Source: DAOTVS01 sp034436375 (GTDB lineage: Bacteria; Chloroflexota; Anaerolineae; SpSt-313). From it: 11,872 nt of DNA. The stretch lies in NCBI GenBank assembly GCA_034436375.1, contig DAOTVS010000122.1, positions 1 to 11,872 of the forward strand. The letters are read 5' to 3'. Below, piece after piece: positions 1 to 6,792 of the stretch (position 1 is its first letter; every line of letters begins with the position of its first letter). Below the pieces are notes generated by a model, which saw only the letters and a program-made list of their open reading frames with translations, ran no database searches and was not told the DNA's origin. A program made the position numbers and the translations under genes.

Positions 1-2759
1 GTTTCGGTGACCCATTGGGTGCTGGTAAGGTAGGTAAAGGCCGCCACCCCCGAGGTGGCATCGTCGGCCTGCAGGTGGATATGCACGGGCGTTACATAGT
101 AGCCGTTACGGCCCTGCGTGCCCTCGAGGGTCGCCCGGGCGTTCGTGGGCGGGGTGCCGTCATAGTACAGATAGTCGTCGGCATAGCGCGCGTTGGAGGG
201 GTTGCTGTTGCCCGCCTTGTCCACAAGCCAGAGAAAGAGCCAGTGTTGGCCGTCCCCGGGCACGTGCAGCCCAGAAGCATGCCCTTTGCCGTCGGGTGTC
301 ACCGTTACCGTCACGGGCCCGTTGGCCGTGCCGTGCCCGGGAAGCGCATCGACCGTATCGTAGGCTGCGGCAATGCCCGAGAAATCGTCAGGGTTCGTCC
401 AGGTGGCGTCAAAGCTGTTGACGTTAGTCCAGGTTGTCGGCGAGATGACCAGCGGCGCCACAGGCGCCGGCGGCGCGGTCTTGTCGATGTAAACGGTAAA
501 GGGGTGGGTGGCCGAGATATTGCCCGCTAGGTCGCGCGCCCGCGCTTCGTAATCGCCCTTATTCTCGGCAGAGAAGGAGAGCGGCCCGTTGACCGTCTGC
601 CACGTACCCGTGGGCAGCTGCCGGTACTCGACCCTGTCCACGCCGGAGGTGGCAACGCCGGTTACCACATCCGACGCGCCCAGCGTAACACTAACCGGGG
701 TGTTGCTGCCGTTGTACCAGCCAAACTGATTGGGCTGCGACGAGCGCGTTTCGATGAGGGTTGGCGGGGTCGTATCGATCCTGAGCGTCTTGGAAACGAT
801 ATCACCCAGGTTGCCAGCCACATCCTCGGCCTGCACCGTCAGGGTGTGCACTCCCTCTGTCGTGATGGCCAGAGTGACCGTGATGGCTTGGGACGTCGAT
901 GCCGTCTTGGTTTGCCACTGCCCGGCATCAAGCCGATAGTGGAGCTGCTTCATCCCCGAGCCGGAGGCCTGGTCTGTACCCGCCAGGGTCGCGGCGCCCG
1001 TTGAGGTGTACCACCCGTTGGCGCCGAGCCTGCCGTCAAAGCTCGCGCTCGCCGTCGGCTTTTGGGTATCGACTCTGAAGGTGAGCTGTCTTGCTGTAGA
1101 GACGTTGCCGGCCATATCCTGCGCGCGGTAGGAGAGGGTATGCACGCCATCGGTGGCGCTCACCGGTGGAAAGGCCGTCTTGCCGGTAACGGTGACCCAT
1201 GAGTTGCCATCAATCTGGTATGCCACCGACCGCACACCGGAGCTGATGATGCCGCTCGCCGCTACATCTTGGGCCGTCAGGGTCACCGCCACACTGCTCG
1301 TGTACCAGCCGGCAGCGTTGGGCGGGGAGAACGTCGGTGTGACAGCCGGCGCGGTAAAGTCAATCTTGACCGCATCGGTAAAAGTGCGTATGGCGCCCAC
1401 ATTGCCCGCGTTGTCGACGGCATAGGCGCTCACGGTATGGACACCTTCGCCCGCCACCGCAAAAGACTGGGCGGGAAGGAATTGAGATGCGTTATCGAGC
1501 CGGTAGTAGACCTGGGCCACGTCCGAGCCCGGGGTGGGGTCCGCCGCCGGCACCGTCACCGTCACGGGTGAGATGAACCACCCCGAGCCTACCGTACCCT
1601 CTTTGCCACTGAGGGAGAGCTCGCTCACGGTAGGCGGCGCCGAATCGATCTTGAGCGATGATTGGCCCAGCTCTGCCTGCAGGTTGCCGACGCCGTCGGT
1701 GGCGCGGTAGCTGAGGGTATGGGTGCCCTGCCCCGTCACCGGCACGGACCAGGTGTAGGGGGCCGCGGCAAAAGTATGTGTGAGCCAACCGGCTGCATCG
1801 AGTTGCCAGTGCAGCGCCGAGATCACCCCGCACCCGGTCAGCGGGTCGCTGGCAGAAAGAGTGGCTGTCACTATGCTGGAACGATACCAACCGTTGCTAC
1901 CCAGCGTGCCCGTGAGCTGGGCGCTGGAGGTCGGAGGCGTGGGATCGTACTGAAAGGCATCGCTCAGCAGGCTCGTGTTGCCAACATTGCCCGCCGCATC
2001 CTCGAGCCAGACGTAGATGTTATGCTTGCCGGCGTCGCTCACATTCAGGTTGGAGAGGCTGTGTATATCGTCCCCGGCCACGGTCACACCGTCATGGGGA
2101 CCGCTGGGGGCCGTATCGAGCTTGTAGTGCGCCTTGACGATGCCCGAGACATCGGGCGGATTGGTCCAGGTGACGGCAAAAGCGCCATTGACATTCGTCC
2201 AGCCCGTGGGAGAGGCCGCGAGGCCGGTTGGCAGTGGTGGCGCCTTGTTATCCACCTTGATGGCCAGGCCAGGCGAGCCATCGTTGGGCACTTGCAACTG
2301 CGTATCGGTCGCATCGTTGATAAGGAAAAGGACCAGGTTCTGGTCCGCGGAGGAGATCAAGGGGATATGGGCGGCCGAGACCTGCACGGTGGTCGTCAGA
2401 GGGCCAACAAAGGCGGCTGTCGCCGGGATCTCGGCCCAGCTGCTGCCACCGTCGGTTGAGTACCGGCAGATCACCGGTTGGCTGATGTCGAACCCAGCCG
2501 TATTGGTAACTTGCACTGTGCACGTCACCGGCGAGTGCGCCCAACCGGTGGGGGCGAGCACCTGCCAACTGAGGCCATCCGTCAGGGCCTGCGCCCTGAC
2601 GCGCTGGCTGGTCGTGGGGCCCAGGGCTGCCTGCGCCTGGCCAGAGAAGAAAAAGAGCAGGAGCACGACCAGCCCCACGGCCAGGGCGCTCGCTTCCAAC
2701 AGCAAGCCAAGCCGGTGTACGGGGGCGCTCACCGGATGCGGTAAATGATACCGATCCAT
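1..2759 (-). CDS. Secreted multidomain Ig-like repeat protein, C-terminus beyond the window
   Basis: An ATG at 2759-2757 opens a frame that stays open for 919 codons to the window edge, so the protein is incomplete at its C-terminus. Residues 18-46 form a signal peptide: a hydrophobic core followed by QAQA-A, with likely cleavage after Ala-44 or Ala-45. Residues 46-168 are a unique beta-rich domain. Then come an FN3-like module (about 170-272), five tandem Ig-like modules with a GWY or GWF motif near the start and a D-x-x-GN motif near the end (273-761), a second FN3-like module (762-868) and the start of a sixth Ig-like module. These modules resemble OmpL47-type and bacterial Ig-like domains of surface proteins. 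No catalytic domain or anchor is visible in the part present. Its Shine-Dalgarno GGAG overlaps the stop codon of the response regulator 10 nt upstream, so the two genes are probably co-transcribed and translationally coupled. A role in adhesion, or as the stalk of a cell-surface enzyme, is inference. Confidence 0.9.
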   Translation of the reverse strand, partial: MDRYHLPHPVSAPVHRLGLLLEASALAVGLVVLLLFFFSGQAQAALGPTTSQRVRAQALTDGLSWQVLAPTGWAHSPVTCTVQVTNTAGFDISQPVICRYSTDGGSSWAEIPATAAFVGPLTTTVQVSAAHIPLISSADQNLVLFLINDATDTQLQVPNDGSPGLAIKVDNKAPPLPTGLAASPTGWTNVNGAFAVTWTNPPDVSGIVKAHYKLDTAPSGPHDGVTVAGDDIHSLSNLNVSDAGKHNIYVWLEDAAGNVGNTSLLSDAFQYDPTPPTSSAQLTGTLGSNGWYRSSIVTATLSASDPLTGCGVISALHWQLDAAGWLTHTFAAAPYTWSVPVTGQGTHTLSYRATDGVGNLQAELGQSSLKIDSAPPTVSELSLSGKEGTVGSGWFISPVTVTVPAADPTPGSDVAQVYYRLDNASQFLPAQSFAVAGEGVHTVSAYAVDNAGNVGAIRTFTDAVKIDFTAPAVTPTFSPPNAAGWYTSSVAVTLTAQDVAASGIISSGVRSVAYQIDGNSWVTVTGKTAFPPVSATDGVHTLSYRAQDMAGNVSTARQLTFRVDTQKPTASASFDGRLGANGWYTSTGAATLAGTDQASGSGMKQLHYRLDAGQWQTKTASTSQAITVTLAITTEGVHTLTVQAEDVAGNLGDIVSKTLRIDTTPPTLIETRSSQPNQFGWYNGSNTPVSVTLGASDVVTGVATSGVDRVEYRQLPTGTWQTVNGPLSFSAENKGDYEARARDLAGNISATHPFTVYIDKTAPPAPVAPLVISPTTWTNVNSFDATWTNPDDFSGIAAAYDTVDALPGHGTANGPVTVTVTPDGKGHASGLHVPGDGQHWLFLWLVDKAGNSNPSNARYADDYLYYDGTPPTNARATLEGTQGRNGYYVTPVHIHLQADDATSGVAAFTYLTSTQWVTE
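156..476 (-). repeat. FN3-like module A2 of the surface protein
   Basis: Residues about 762-868 repeat the A1 pattern: SPTTWTNVNSFD, TWTNPDDFSGI, and LFLWLVDKAGN near the end, followed by a YYDGTPPT linker into the next Ig-like module. The order A-B5-A-B implies that the protein is built from larger A-plus-B blocks and continues to the left of the window. Confidence 0.75.
477..1943 (-). repeat. Five tandem Ig-like (OmpL47-type) modules, B1-B5
   Basis: Within the surface protein, residues 273-372, 373-467, 468-566, 567-664 and 665-761 are five modules of 95-100 residues. Each starts after a (D)xxPP or similar linker, carries GWY/GWF about 20 residues in, a YRL/YQI/HWQL strand with aspartate in mid-module, and ends with a D-x-x-GN turn followed by a beta-strand. 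They are clearly homologous but well diverged, so they are not a recent tandem expansion. Confidence 0.85.
1944..2252 (-). repeat. FN3-like module A1 of the surface protein
   Basis: Residues about 170-272 contain SPTGWTNVNGAF, TWTNPPDVSGI, a YKLD strand and a YVWLEDAAGN turn. The same pattern returns in module A2, with about 490 residues of B modules in between. It is a known companion of OmpL47-like repeats in large bacterial surface proteins. Confidence 0.75.
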
Positions 2760-2772
2760 GATTGCACTCCTA
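2759..2772 (-). promoter_or_regulatory. Ribosome-binding site overlapping the regulator's stop codon
   Basis: On the minus strand the TAG stop of the response regulator reads directly into TAGGAG, and the surface-protein ATG follows. The Shine-Dalgarno therefore shares bases with the upstream stop. This arrangement favours coupled translation of the regulator and the surface protein. Confidence 0.6.
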
Positions 2773-3456
2773 CGGTTTTTCGAACTTGTAGCCGATGCCA
2801 CGGACCGTCTGGAGGTAATCGGGGTTGGCGGGGTCGCGCTCGATCTTGGTGCGCAGGCGACGGATGTAAACAGCAATCTGGTTGGAGTAGCCTTCGTAAT
2901 CATAGCCCCAGGCGTTGCTGAGTAGATAATCGTGGCTCAGCACGCGCCCGGCATTGCGCATGAGGACGTGCAGCAGGCGGAACTCGATAGGGGTCAACTC
3001 GATCTCAGAGCCATCCGCGCGGATGGCCTTGTTGGTGATGGGGTCCAGGCGCAGGTCGCCCACACAGACCTGGCTCTGCATATCACCAGAGCCAAAGCCT
3101 TCGGAGCGGCGCAGCACCGCCTTGACACGGGCGAGGAGCTCGGAGGGCTCAAAGGGCTTGGCCAGGTAATCGTCGGCGCCGACCTCCAGGCCGCTGACCT
3201 TATCGGCCGTCTCACCCTTGGCGGAAAGGATGATAATGGGCACATCCATCGTCTGCCGGATGCGCCGCGTCACCTCCAGGCCATCAATGTGCGGCATCAT
3301 GACGTCCATAACAACCAGGTCGGGCGACTGGCTCTGCATCAGCTCCAGCGCCGTACGGCCATTGTTCGCGCTGATGACCTCGTAACCCTCCTCGCGCAGA
3401 AGAAAGGAGGTCATCTTCACACTGGGCGGGTCATCATCTACCACCAGAATACGCAT
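2770..3456 (-). CDS. OmpR/PhoB-family two-component response regulator
   Basis: This is a 228-residue transcription factor. The N-terminal receiver domain has the acidic cluster D7-D9, phosphoacceptor D51 in VVMDVMMP, S78 at the Thr/Ser switch position and K100 in LAKPF, so it should be phosphorylatable. Residues about 130-226 form the winged-helix DNA-binding domain and end in the typical TVRGIGYKFEKP. I chose the ATG at 3456 because the protein then begins MRILVVDDD and a G-rich ribosome-binding site precedes it. An upstream in-frame GTG at 3516 would add a 20-residue extension without homology. No histidine kinase is adjacent in the window, so the partner is encoded elsewhere. The gene leads directly into the surface-protein gene, suggesting that it controls its own operon. 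Confidence 0.95.
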   Translation of the reverse strand: MRILVVDDDPPSVKMTSFLLREEGYEVISANNGRTALELMQSQSPDLVVMDVMMPHIDGLEVTRRIRQTMDVPIIILSAKGETADKVSGLEVGADDYLAKPFEPSELLARVKAVLRRSEGFGSGDMQSQVCVGDLRLDPITNKAIRADGSEIELTPIEFRLLHVLMRNAGRVLSHDYLLSNAWGYDYEGYSNQIAVYIRRLRTKIERDPANPDYLQTVRGIGYKFEKP

Positions 3457-3500
3457 ACAGCATCCCCCCCTTGGGCTTCTTTGCCAGATAATCGATGAGC

Positions 3501-3529
3501 AGTATACACCACGCACTCACAAACAGCAA
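3501..3529 (-). promoter_or_regulatory. Candidate promoter of the response regulator/surface protein unit
   Basis: On the minus strand, TTGCTG (3529-3524) and TATACT (3506-3501) are separated by 17 bp, fitting a sigma-70-type promoter with a weak -35. Transcription would start near 3494 and give a leader of about 38 nt before the ATG at 3456. The -35 matches consensus only in its first three bases, so confidence is limited. Confidence 0.35.
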
Positions 3530-3649
3530 CAAAGATTGTATTGTGTGCATTTCCACGCCGCCGACCCACCGTATAAGGACGCACACGGGCAGAAAAAGAT
3601 ACGCGCTGTTTGAAGGAATATCACAAGTAGCTCTTGCGAAGGGCCCCGG

Positions 3650-3678
3650 TTGCCGCGGATCGCAGTCACGATTATAAT
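3650..3678 (+). promoter_or_regulatory. Promoter of the hydrolase-glycosyltransferase operon
   Basis: TTGCCG (3650-3655) and a perfect TATAAT (3673-3678) are spaced by exactly 17 bp, a good housekeeping-type promoter. The start of transcription should lie near 3685. This excludes the upstream in-frame start candidates at 3650 and 3677 and gives a leader of only about 20 nt before the TTG at 3707. Confidence 0.7.
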
Positions 3679-3706
3679 GGGTCTACGTTCTGTGCATGGA
3701 GGGCCT

Positions 3707-4501
3707 TTGGAGATCGTTGTGCTCGGCTCAGGCGGCGCCTTCCGCCTCCCCTACCCGAGCTGTCATTGCGCCAACTGTGAGGCGGCGCGCCGCGACCCGA
3801 GCGAGCGGCGCACGACCACATCGCTGTGGCTGCCTGCCGGGGGCAGCATCCTGCTCGATGCGGGGCCTGATCTGTATCACCAAGCACTGCGAGAGGGGCT
3901 CGAACACATCGACGGCATCTTTCTGACGCATGCCCACCGGGACCATGCGTTGGGCCTGGAGTGCGTGGAGACCTTTGTGCGCTACGGGCGGCAGGGGCAG
4001 GCCATGCCCGTCTATGGCGCGGCCGAAACGCTCGCCGAGGTCTCGCGGCAGTTCGGCTACCTGCTGCGCCTCGGTCTGGTGGAATTGCGCCCGCTCGAGC
4101 CTGCCCAGAGGGTCGAGTTTGCGGGCTACCGCCTGACCCCGTTCCCGGTCTGGCACCACCACATTGCTACCTTTGGCTACCGTGTTGAGCAGGGCGGCCA
4201 CTCGATCGTCTACTGCCCGGATATCAAGGCCCTGCCCGGGGGCGAGCCGTTGGAACAGGCCCCACTCCCGGCGGCGATGGTGGGCGCCGATCTCTTTTTC
4301 GTCGACGGCACCTTTGACGATACAACCTGGGTCGGCCCCGGGCACATCAGCTGGCAGGCGGCCGCCCGCCTGGGCGAGCGCAGTGGCGCGCAGCGCATCG
4401 TGCTTATCCACATCAGCCATCGCGTGGATTTGAGCCTCCTGCGCGCATCCGTTGGAGATAGACTTCTGGAGGGGCATGATGGACAACGGTTCATCCTTTG
4501 A
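3707..4501 (+). CDS. PhnP/PqqB-like metallo-beta-lactamase-fold hydrolase
   Basis: This 264-residue protein matches the PhnP-type branch of the metallo-beta-lactamase fold throughout. It has GSGGA near the N-terminus, CHCANC (C19, C21, C24), the metal motif THAHRDH (H75, H77, D79, H80), HHH at 150-152, D172 and D200, and a C-terminal LIHISH (H235, H238). In E. coli PhnP the Cys cluster and the last His bind a structural zinc, and the enzyme opens phosphoribosyl 1,2-cyclic phosphate. A cyclic phosphodiester substrate is therefore likely here, but its identity is unknown because no C-P lyase genes are nearby; a PqqB-like role is the alternative. The TTG at 3707 is chosen because GGAGG lies 4 nt upstream and the promoter sits further upstream; a GTG at 3692 is possible. 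It is the first gene of an operon with two glycosyltransferases, and its last 23 bases overlap the next gene. Confidence 0.85.
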   Translation: MEIVVLGSGGAFRLPYPSCHCANCEAARRDPSERRTTTSLWLPAGGSILLDAGPDLYHQALREGLEHIDGIFLTHAHRDHALGLECVETFVRYGRQGQAMPVYGAAETLAEVSRQFGYLLRLGLVELRPLEPAQRVEFAGYRLTPFPVWHHHIATFGYRVEQGGHSIVYCPDIKALPGGEPLEQAPLPAAMVGADLFFVDGTFDDTTWVGPGHISWQAAARLGERSGAQRIVLIHISHRVDLSLLRASVGDRLLEGHDGQRFIL

Positions 4502-5525
4502 GGGCACAAGGGCAGGCGCCTCCCCCCCCGTTTCAGTCATTGCCACCGTCTATAACGAAGGCCCGGCCATTGACGAGCTTGTGGCCTCCCTCGCCCAACA
4601 GACACGCCAGCCCGACGAGGTGGTGATCGTCGACGGCGGCTCGACCGACGACACCCTGGCCCGGTTGCAGCGCCTGGCCACGCAGGGAGAGGTTCCCTTG
4701 CGCGTCCTCTCACGGCCAGGTAGTTCCATCTCTGCCGGGCGCAATGCGGCGGTCGCCGCGGCCCGCGGGCCCATCATCGCCGGGGTCGACGCCGGTGTGC
4801 GCATCGACCCGCATTGGCTCGAGCAAATCACCGCCCCCTTTGCCGCCCCTCACCCGCCGGATGTCGTCAGCGGGTTTTTTGTGCCCGACCCGCGCTCGAC
4901 CTTTGAGGTCGCCCTGGCTGCCGTGACACTGCCCGCTCTGCGCGATGTGCGCCCGGAGCGTTTTCTCCCCTCCAGCCGCTCCGTGGCCTATCGTAAGGCC
5001 GCCTGGCAGGCAGTGGGGGGGTATCCGGAGTGGCTGGATTACTGTGAGGACCTGATCTTCGATCTGCGCCTGCAGGCGGCCGGCTACCGTTTTGCCTTTG
5101 CCCCCCAGGCGGTGGTCGCCTTCCGGCCCCGGCCGCGGCTTGGCGCCTTTTTCCGCCAATACTACCGTTATGCGCGCGGCGATGGCAAGGCCGACCTCTG
5201 GCGCTTCCGCCACGCCGTGCGTTACGGCACCTACCTGCTTGCCGCGCCGGCCTTGCTCCTGCTGACGGCCCTGGCGAGCCCCTGGTGGGCGTTGGGGTTG
5301 CTGCTGGGCCTGGCCGCCATGATGCGCACCCCCTACCGGCGGCTCGTGAGCCTCTGGCAACCCCTGCCCCCGACAGAGCGCCTGCGCGCCGCCCTCTGGG
5401 CGCCGCTCATCCGCCTCACCGGCGACCTGGCCAAGATGGTGGGCTACCCGGTGGGCGTAGTATGGCGGCGACGGCAGGGGCAACGGATGGAGATCTATTG
5501 GCGAAGCGTGACTCGTGATGCGTGA
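4479..5525 (+). CDS. Membrane-associated family 2 glycosyltransferase
   Basis: This 348-residue inverting GT-A enzyme is expected to transfer a sugar from a nucleotide sugar to a lipid- or glycan-linked acceptor on the cytoplasmic face of the membrane. Visible GT2 motifs are VIATVYNEG (20-28), VDGGSTDDT (51-59), GRNAA (87-91), VDAGVRIDPHWL (103-114, where the usual DxD is replaced by DAG), and CEDLIFDLRL (189-198) with the acidic pair expected for the catalytic base. The segment at about 250-283 is strongly hydrophobic and probably forms one or two membrane helices. Start choice: of two adjacent ATGs (4476, 4479), the second has better spacing (6 nt) to GGAGGGG. The gene overlaps the end of the hydrolase gene, indicating translational coupling. 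The donor and acceptor cannot be told from sequence. The last codons lie in a short GTGATGC-type repeat, so the C-terminal TRDA tail may be acquired. Confidence 0.9.
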   Translation: MDNGSSFEGTRAGASPPVSVIATVYNEGPAIDELVASLAQQTRQPDEVVIVDGGSTDDTLARLQRLATQGEVPLRVLSRPGSSISAGRNAAVAAARGPIIAGVDAGVRIDPHWLEQITAPFAAPHPPDVVSGFFVPDPRSTFEVALAAVTLPALRDVRPERFLPSSRSVAYRKAAWQAVGGYPEWLDYCEDLIFDLRLQAAGYRFAFAPQAVVAFRPRPRLGAFFRQYYRYARGDGKADLWRFRHAVRYGTYLLAAPALLLLTALASPWWALGLLLGLAAMMRTPYRRLVSLWQPLPPTERLRAALWAPLIRLTGDLAKMVGYPVGVVWRRRQGQRMEIYWRSVTRDA

Positions 5526-5528
5526 GGT
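5514..5528 (+). repeat. Heptad repeat GTGATGC-GTGAGGT at the GT2/GT4 junction
   Basis: Two heptads (5515-5521 and 5522-5528) span the GT2 stop codon (TGA 5523-5525) and supply the GAGG ribosome-binding site of the GT4 gene. The 12-mer CGTGATGCGTGA at 5514-5525 occurs exactly again at 7490-7501. Confidence 0.6.
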
Positions 5529-5532
5529 AGCC

Positions 5533-6690
5533 ATGGAGCACAAGCTGCGCGTCTGTGTGGATTATACCCCGGTCGCGAACGTGCGCACCGGCCTGGGGCG
5601 CTATGCCGAGCAATTGGGGCGTCACCTGCTGGAGCGCGAGGACGTTGTGACCCAGTTCTACGCCGCCACAACCGCCCCTGAGCGCCTGCCGTCCTATGCC
5701 CGCCGGCGCATGCGCACGCGCTGGCATTGGAGCACCCGCCGCTGGCGCCTGAGCGTGGCGCTCGCGCACCTGGCCGGTCGCTCCTTCGACCGTCACTTTC
5801 CCCACACCGATCTCGTGCATTGCACTGAGCACCTGCTCCTGCCCCTCAAAGAGATGCCCGGCGTGCTCACCGTGCACGATGTCGTCTACCTGCACCACCC
5901 GGAATGGCACCTGCCCCTGAACCGCTGGTTCCTGCGCCTGGCCATGCCCCACTTTGTGCGCGATGCGCGGGCCATTATCGCTGTCTCCGAGTTCACCAAA
6001 CAGGATGTAGTGAACCTCCTCGGCGTCGACCCGGCCAAAGTGCACGTCATCTATGAGGGCGTCGATCCGCGTTTCCGCCCCATCCACAGCCCCGCGTTGC
6101 TGAGCGAACTGCGCGCCCACTACCGGCTGCAGGCGCCCTTTATCCTCTACGTGGGCGCCATCGAGCCGCGCAAGAACCTGCCCCTCCTCCTGCGCGCCTT
6201 TGCCGCCCTCTGCCGCGAGCCGGATTTCCGGCATCAGCTTGTGATCGCGGGCGGCAAGGGCTGGCTCTACGACCAAGTCTTTGCCACCGCCAACGCCCTC
6301 GGCCTGGATGAGCGTGTCATCTTTACGGGGCACGTCCCCGAGCAGGACCTGCCCACCCTCTACGCCGCAGCCGACATCTTTGCCTTTCCCGCCTTTTTCG
6401 AGGGCTTTGGCCTGCCGCCCCTCGAGGCCATGGCCTGCGGCACGCCGGTCGTCAGCTCCAATGCCGCCTCGCTGCCCGAGGTGGTGGGCAAGGCTGGCCT
6501 GCTCGTCTCACCCCAGGATGAGGGCGGCTGGGTCGAAGCCCTGCGTCGCTTGAGCAGCGACGCCGATCTGCACCGCCAACTCTCCGCCGAAGGCATCGCT
6601 CAGGCCCGCCGCTTCAACTGGGATGATACCGCCCGCCGCACCGTGGAGGTCTACCGCAGGGCAATGGCAGGAGCACGCAGGAACTCGTAG
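5533..6690 (+). CDS. GT4-family (GT-B) glycosyltransferase, mannosyltransferase-like
   Basis: This 385-residue retaining glycosyltransferase resembles the MtfB/WbaZ-like group of GT4. The N-terminal half has TGLGRY (19-24), VHDVVYLHHPEW (114-125) and VSEFTK (151-156). The C-terminal Rossmann-like half has GAIEPRKNLPLLLRAF (208-223), a VIAGGKGW strand and the nucleotide-sugar motif EGFGLPPLEAMACGTPVV, whose E290 and E298 form the EX7E pair. Mannose or a related sugar is the usual donor in this group, but that is inference here. The ATG at 5533 is preferred because GAGG lies 5 nt before it; a GTG at 5515 and an ATG at 5518 overlap the GT2 gene and have weaker sites. With the GT2 gene 7 nt upstream, the two enzymes probably act in sequence on one envelope glycan or glycolipid. 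The last residues (RNS-stop) fall inside an inverted repeat. Confidence 0.92.
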   Translation: MEHKLRVCVDYTPVANVRTGLGRYAEQLGRHLLEREDVVTQFYAATTAPERLPSYARRRMRTRWHWSTRRWRLSVALAHLAGRSFDRHFPHTDLVHCTEHLLLPLKEMPGVLTVHDVVYLHHPEWHLPLNRWFLRLAMPHFVRDARAIIAVSEFTKQDVVNLLGVDPAKVHVIYEGVDPRFRPIHSPALLSELRAHYRLQAPFILYVGAIEPRKNLPLLLRAFAALCREPDFRHQLVIAGGKGWLYDQVFATANALGLDERVIFTGHVPEQDLPTLYAAADIFAFPAFFEGFGLPPLEAMACGTPVVSSNAASLPEVVGKAGLLVSPQDEGGWVEALRRLSSDADLHRQLSAEGIAQARRFNWDDTARRTVEVYRRAMAGARRNS

Positions 6691-6792
6691 GAATTCGGGG
6701 GAATTGAGGGAACTGACGGCGCCGCCAGCCGGGTAGGAAACCCGGCCTACTTGGGCCGGCACGAGTTCCCCCAGTTCCTACGAGTTCCCCCT
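6679..6792. repeat. Inverted repeat enclosing the convergent 3' ends of the GT4 and NUDIX genes
   Basis: GGAACTCGTAGGAA at 6680-6693 is repeated exactly in reverse complement at 6775-6788. Similarity continues imperfectly inwards through G/A-rich sequence to about 6706 and 6763. Both flanking stop codons (TAG at 6688-6690 and at 6780-6778) lie within the arms, so both proteins end in Asn-Ser. A perfect 7-bp hairpin sits in the middle. The whole may act as a two-way transcription end or be a palindromic mobile repeat. Confidence 0.7.
6728..6746. terminator. Hairpin between convergent genes, possible bidirectional terminator
   Basis: GCCGGGT (6728-6734) pairs perfectly with ACCCGGC (6740-6746) across a 5-nt loop. 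Its position between two converging genes suggests transcription termination or transcript-end protection. No T-tract follows on either strand, so it is not a canonical intrinsic terminator and could equally be a REP-like repeat. Confidence 0.4.

Larger units (their letters stand above)
3457..3706. other. Divergent intergenic region between regulator and hydrolase genes
   Basis: This 250-bp stretch is noticeably less GC-rich than its surroundings. It carries candidate promoters for both flanking units near its two ends. I see no convincing small gene, RNA gene or paired PhoB-type direct repeat in the middle part (about 3530-3645). Confidence 0.6.

Noticed and set aside
477..1943. CRISPR array or DNA-level tandem repeat in the surface gene
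   Set aside because: The periodicity (about 290 bp) is at protein level with diverged DNA, and there are no short identical repeats with unique spacers.
1662..2459. Plus-strand open frame of 265 codons opposite the surface protein gene
   Set aside because: It lies antisense to a frame that translates into clear repeated Ig-like modules. Its own product is Arg/Gly-rich with no domain, as expected for a shadow frame in GC-rich DNA.
3671..3676. TATAAT on the minus strand as a promoter for the response regulator
   Set aside because: ATTATAAT is self-complementary in part, so this is the mirror of the plus-strand -10. No -35-like sequence lies 16-18 bp upstream on the minus strand, and the distance to the regulator is over 200 bp.
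3495..3677. Small plus-strand open frame of 60 codons in the divergent region
   Set aside because: It has no ribosome-binding site of note and no recognisable motif, and it runs through the operon promoter.
3728..6333. Long minus-strand open frames opposite the hydrolase and glycosyltransferase genes (3728-4546, 4710-5543, 5416-6333)
   Set aside because: They mirror the codon structure of strongly supported plus-strand genes, overlap each other and encode no recognisable protein.
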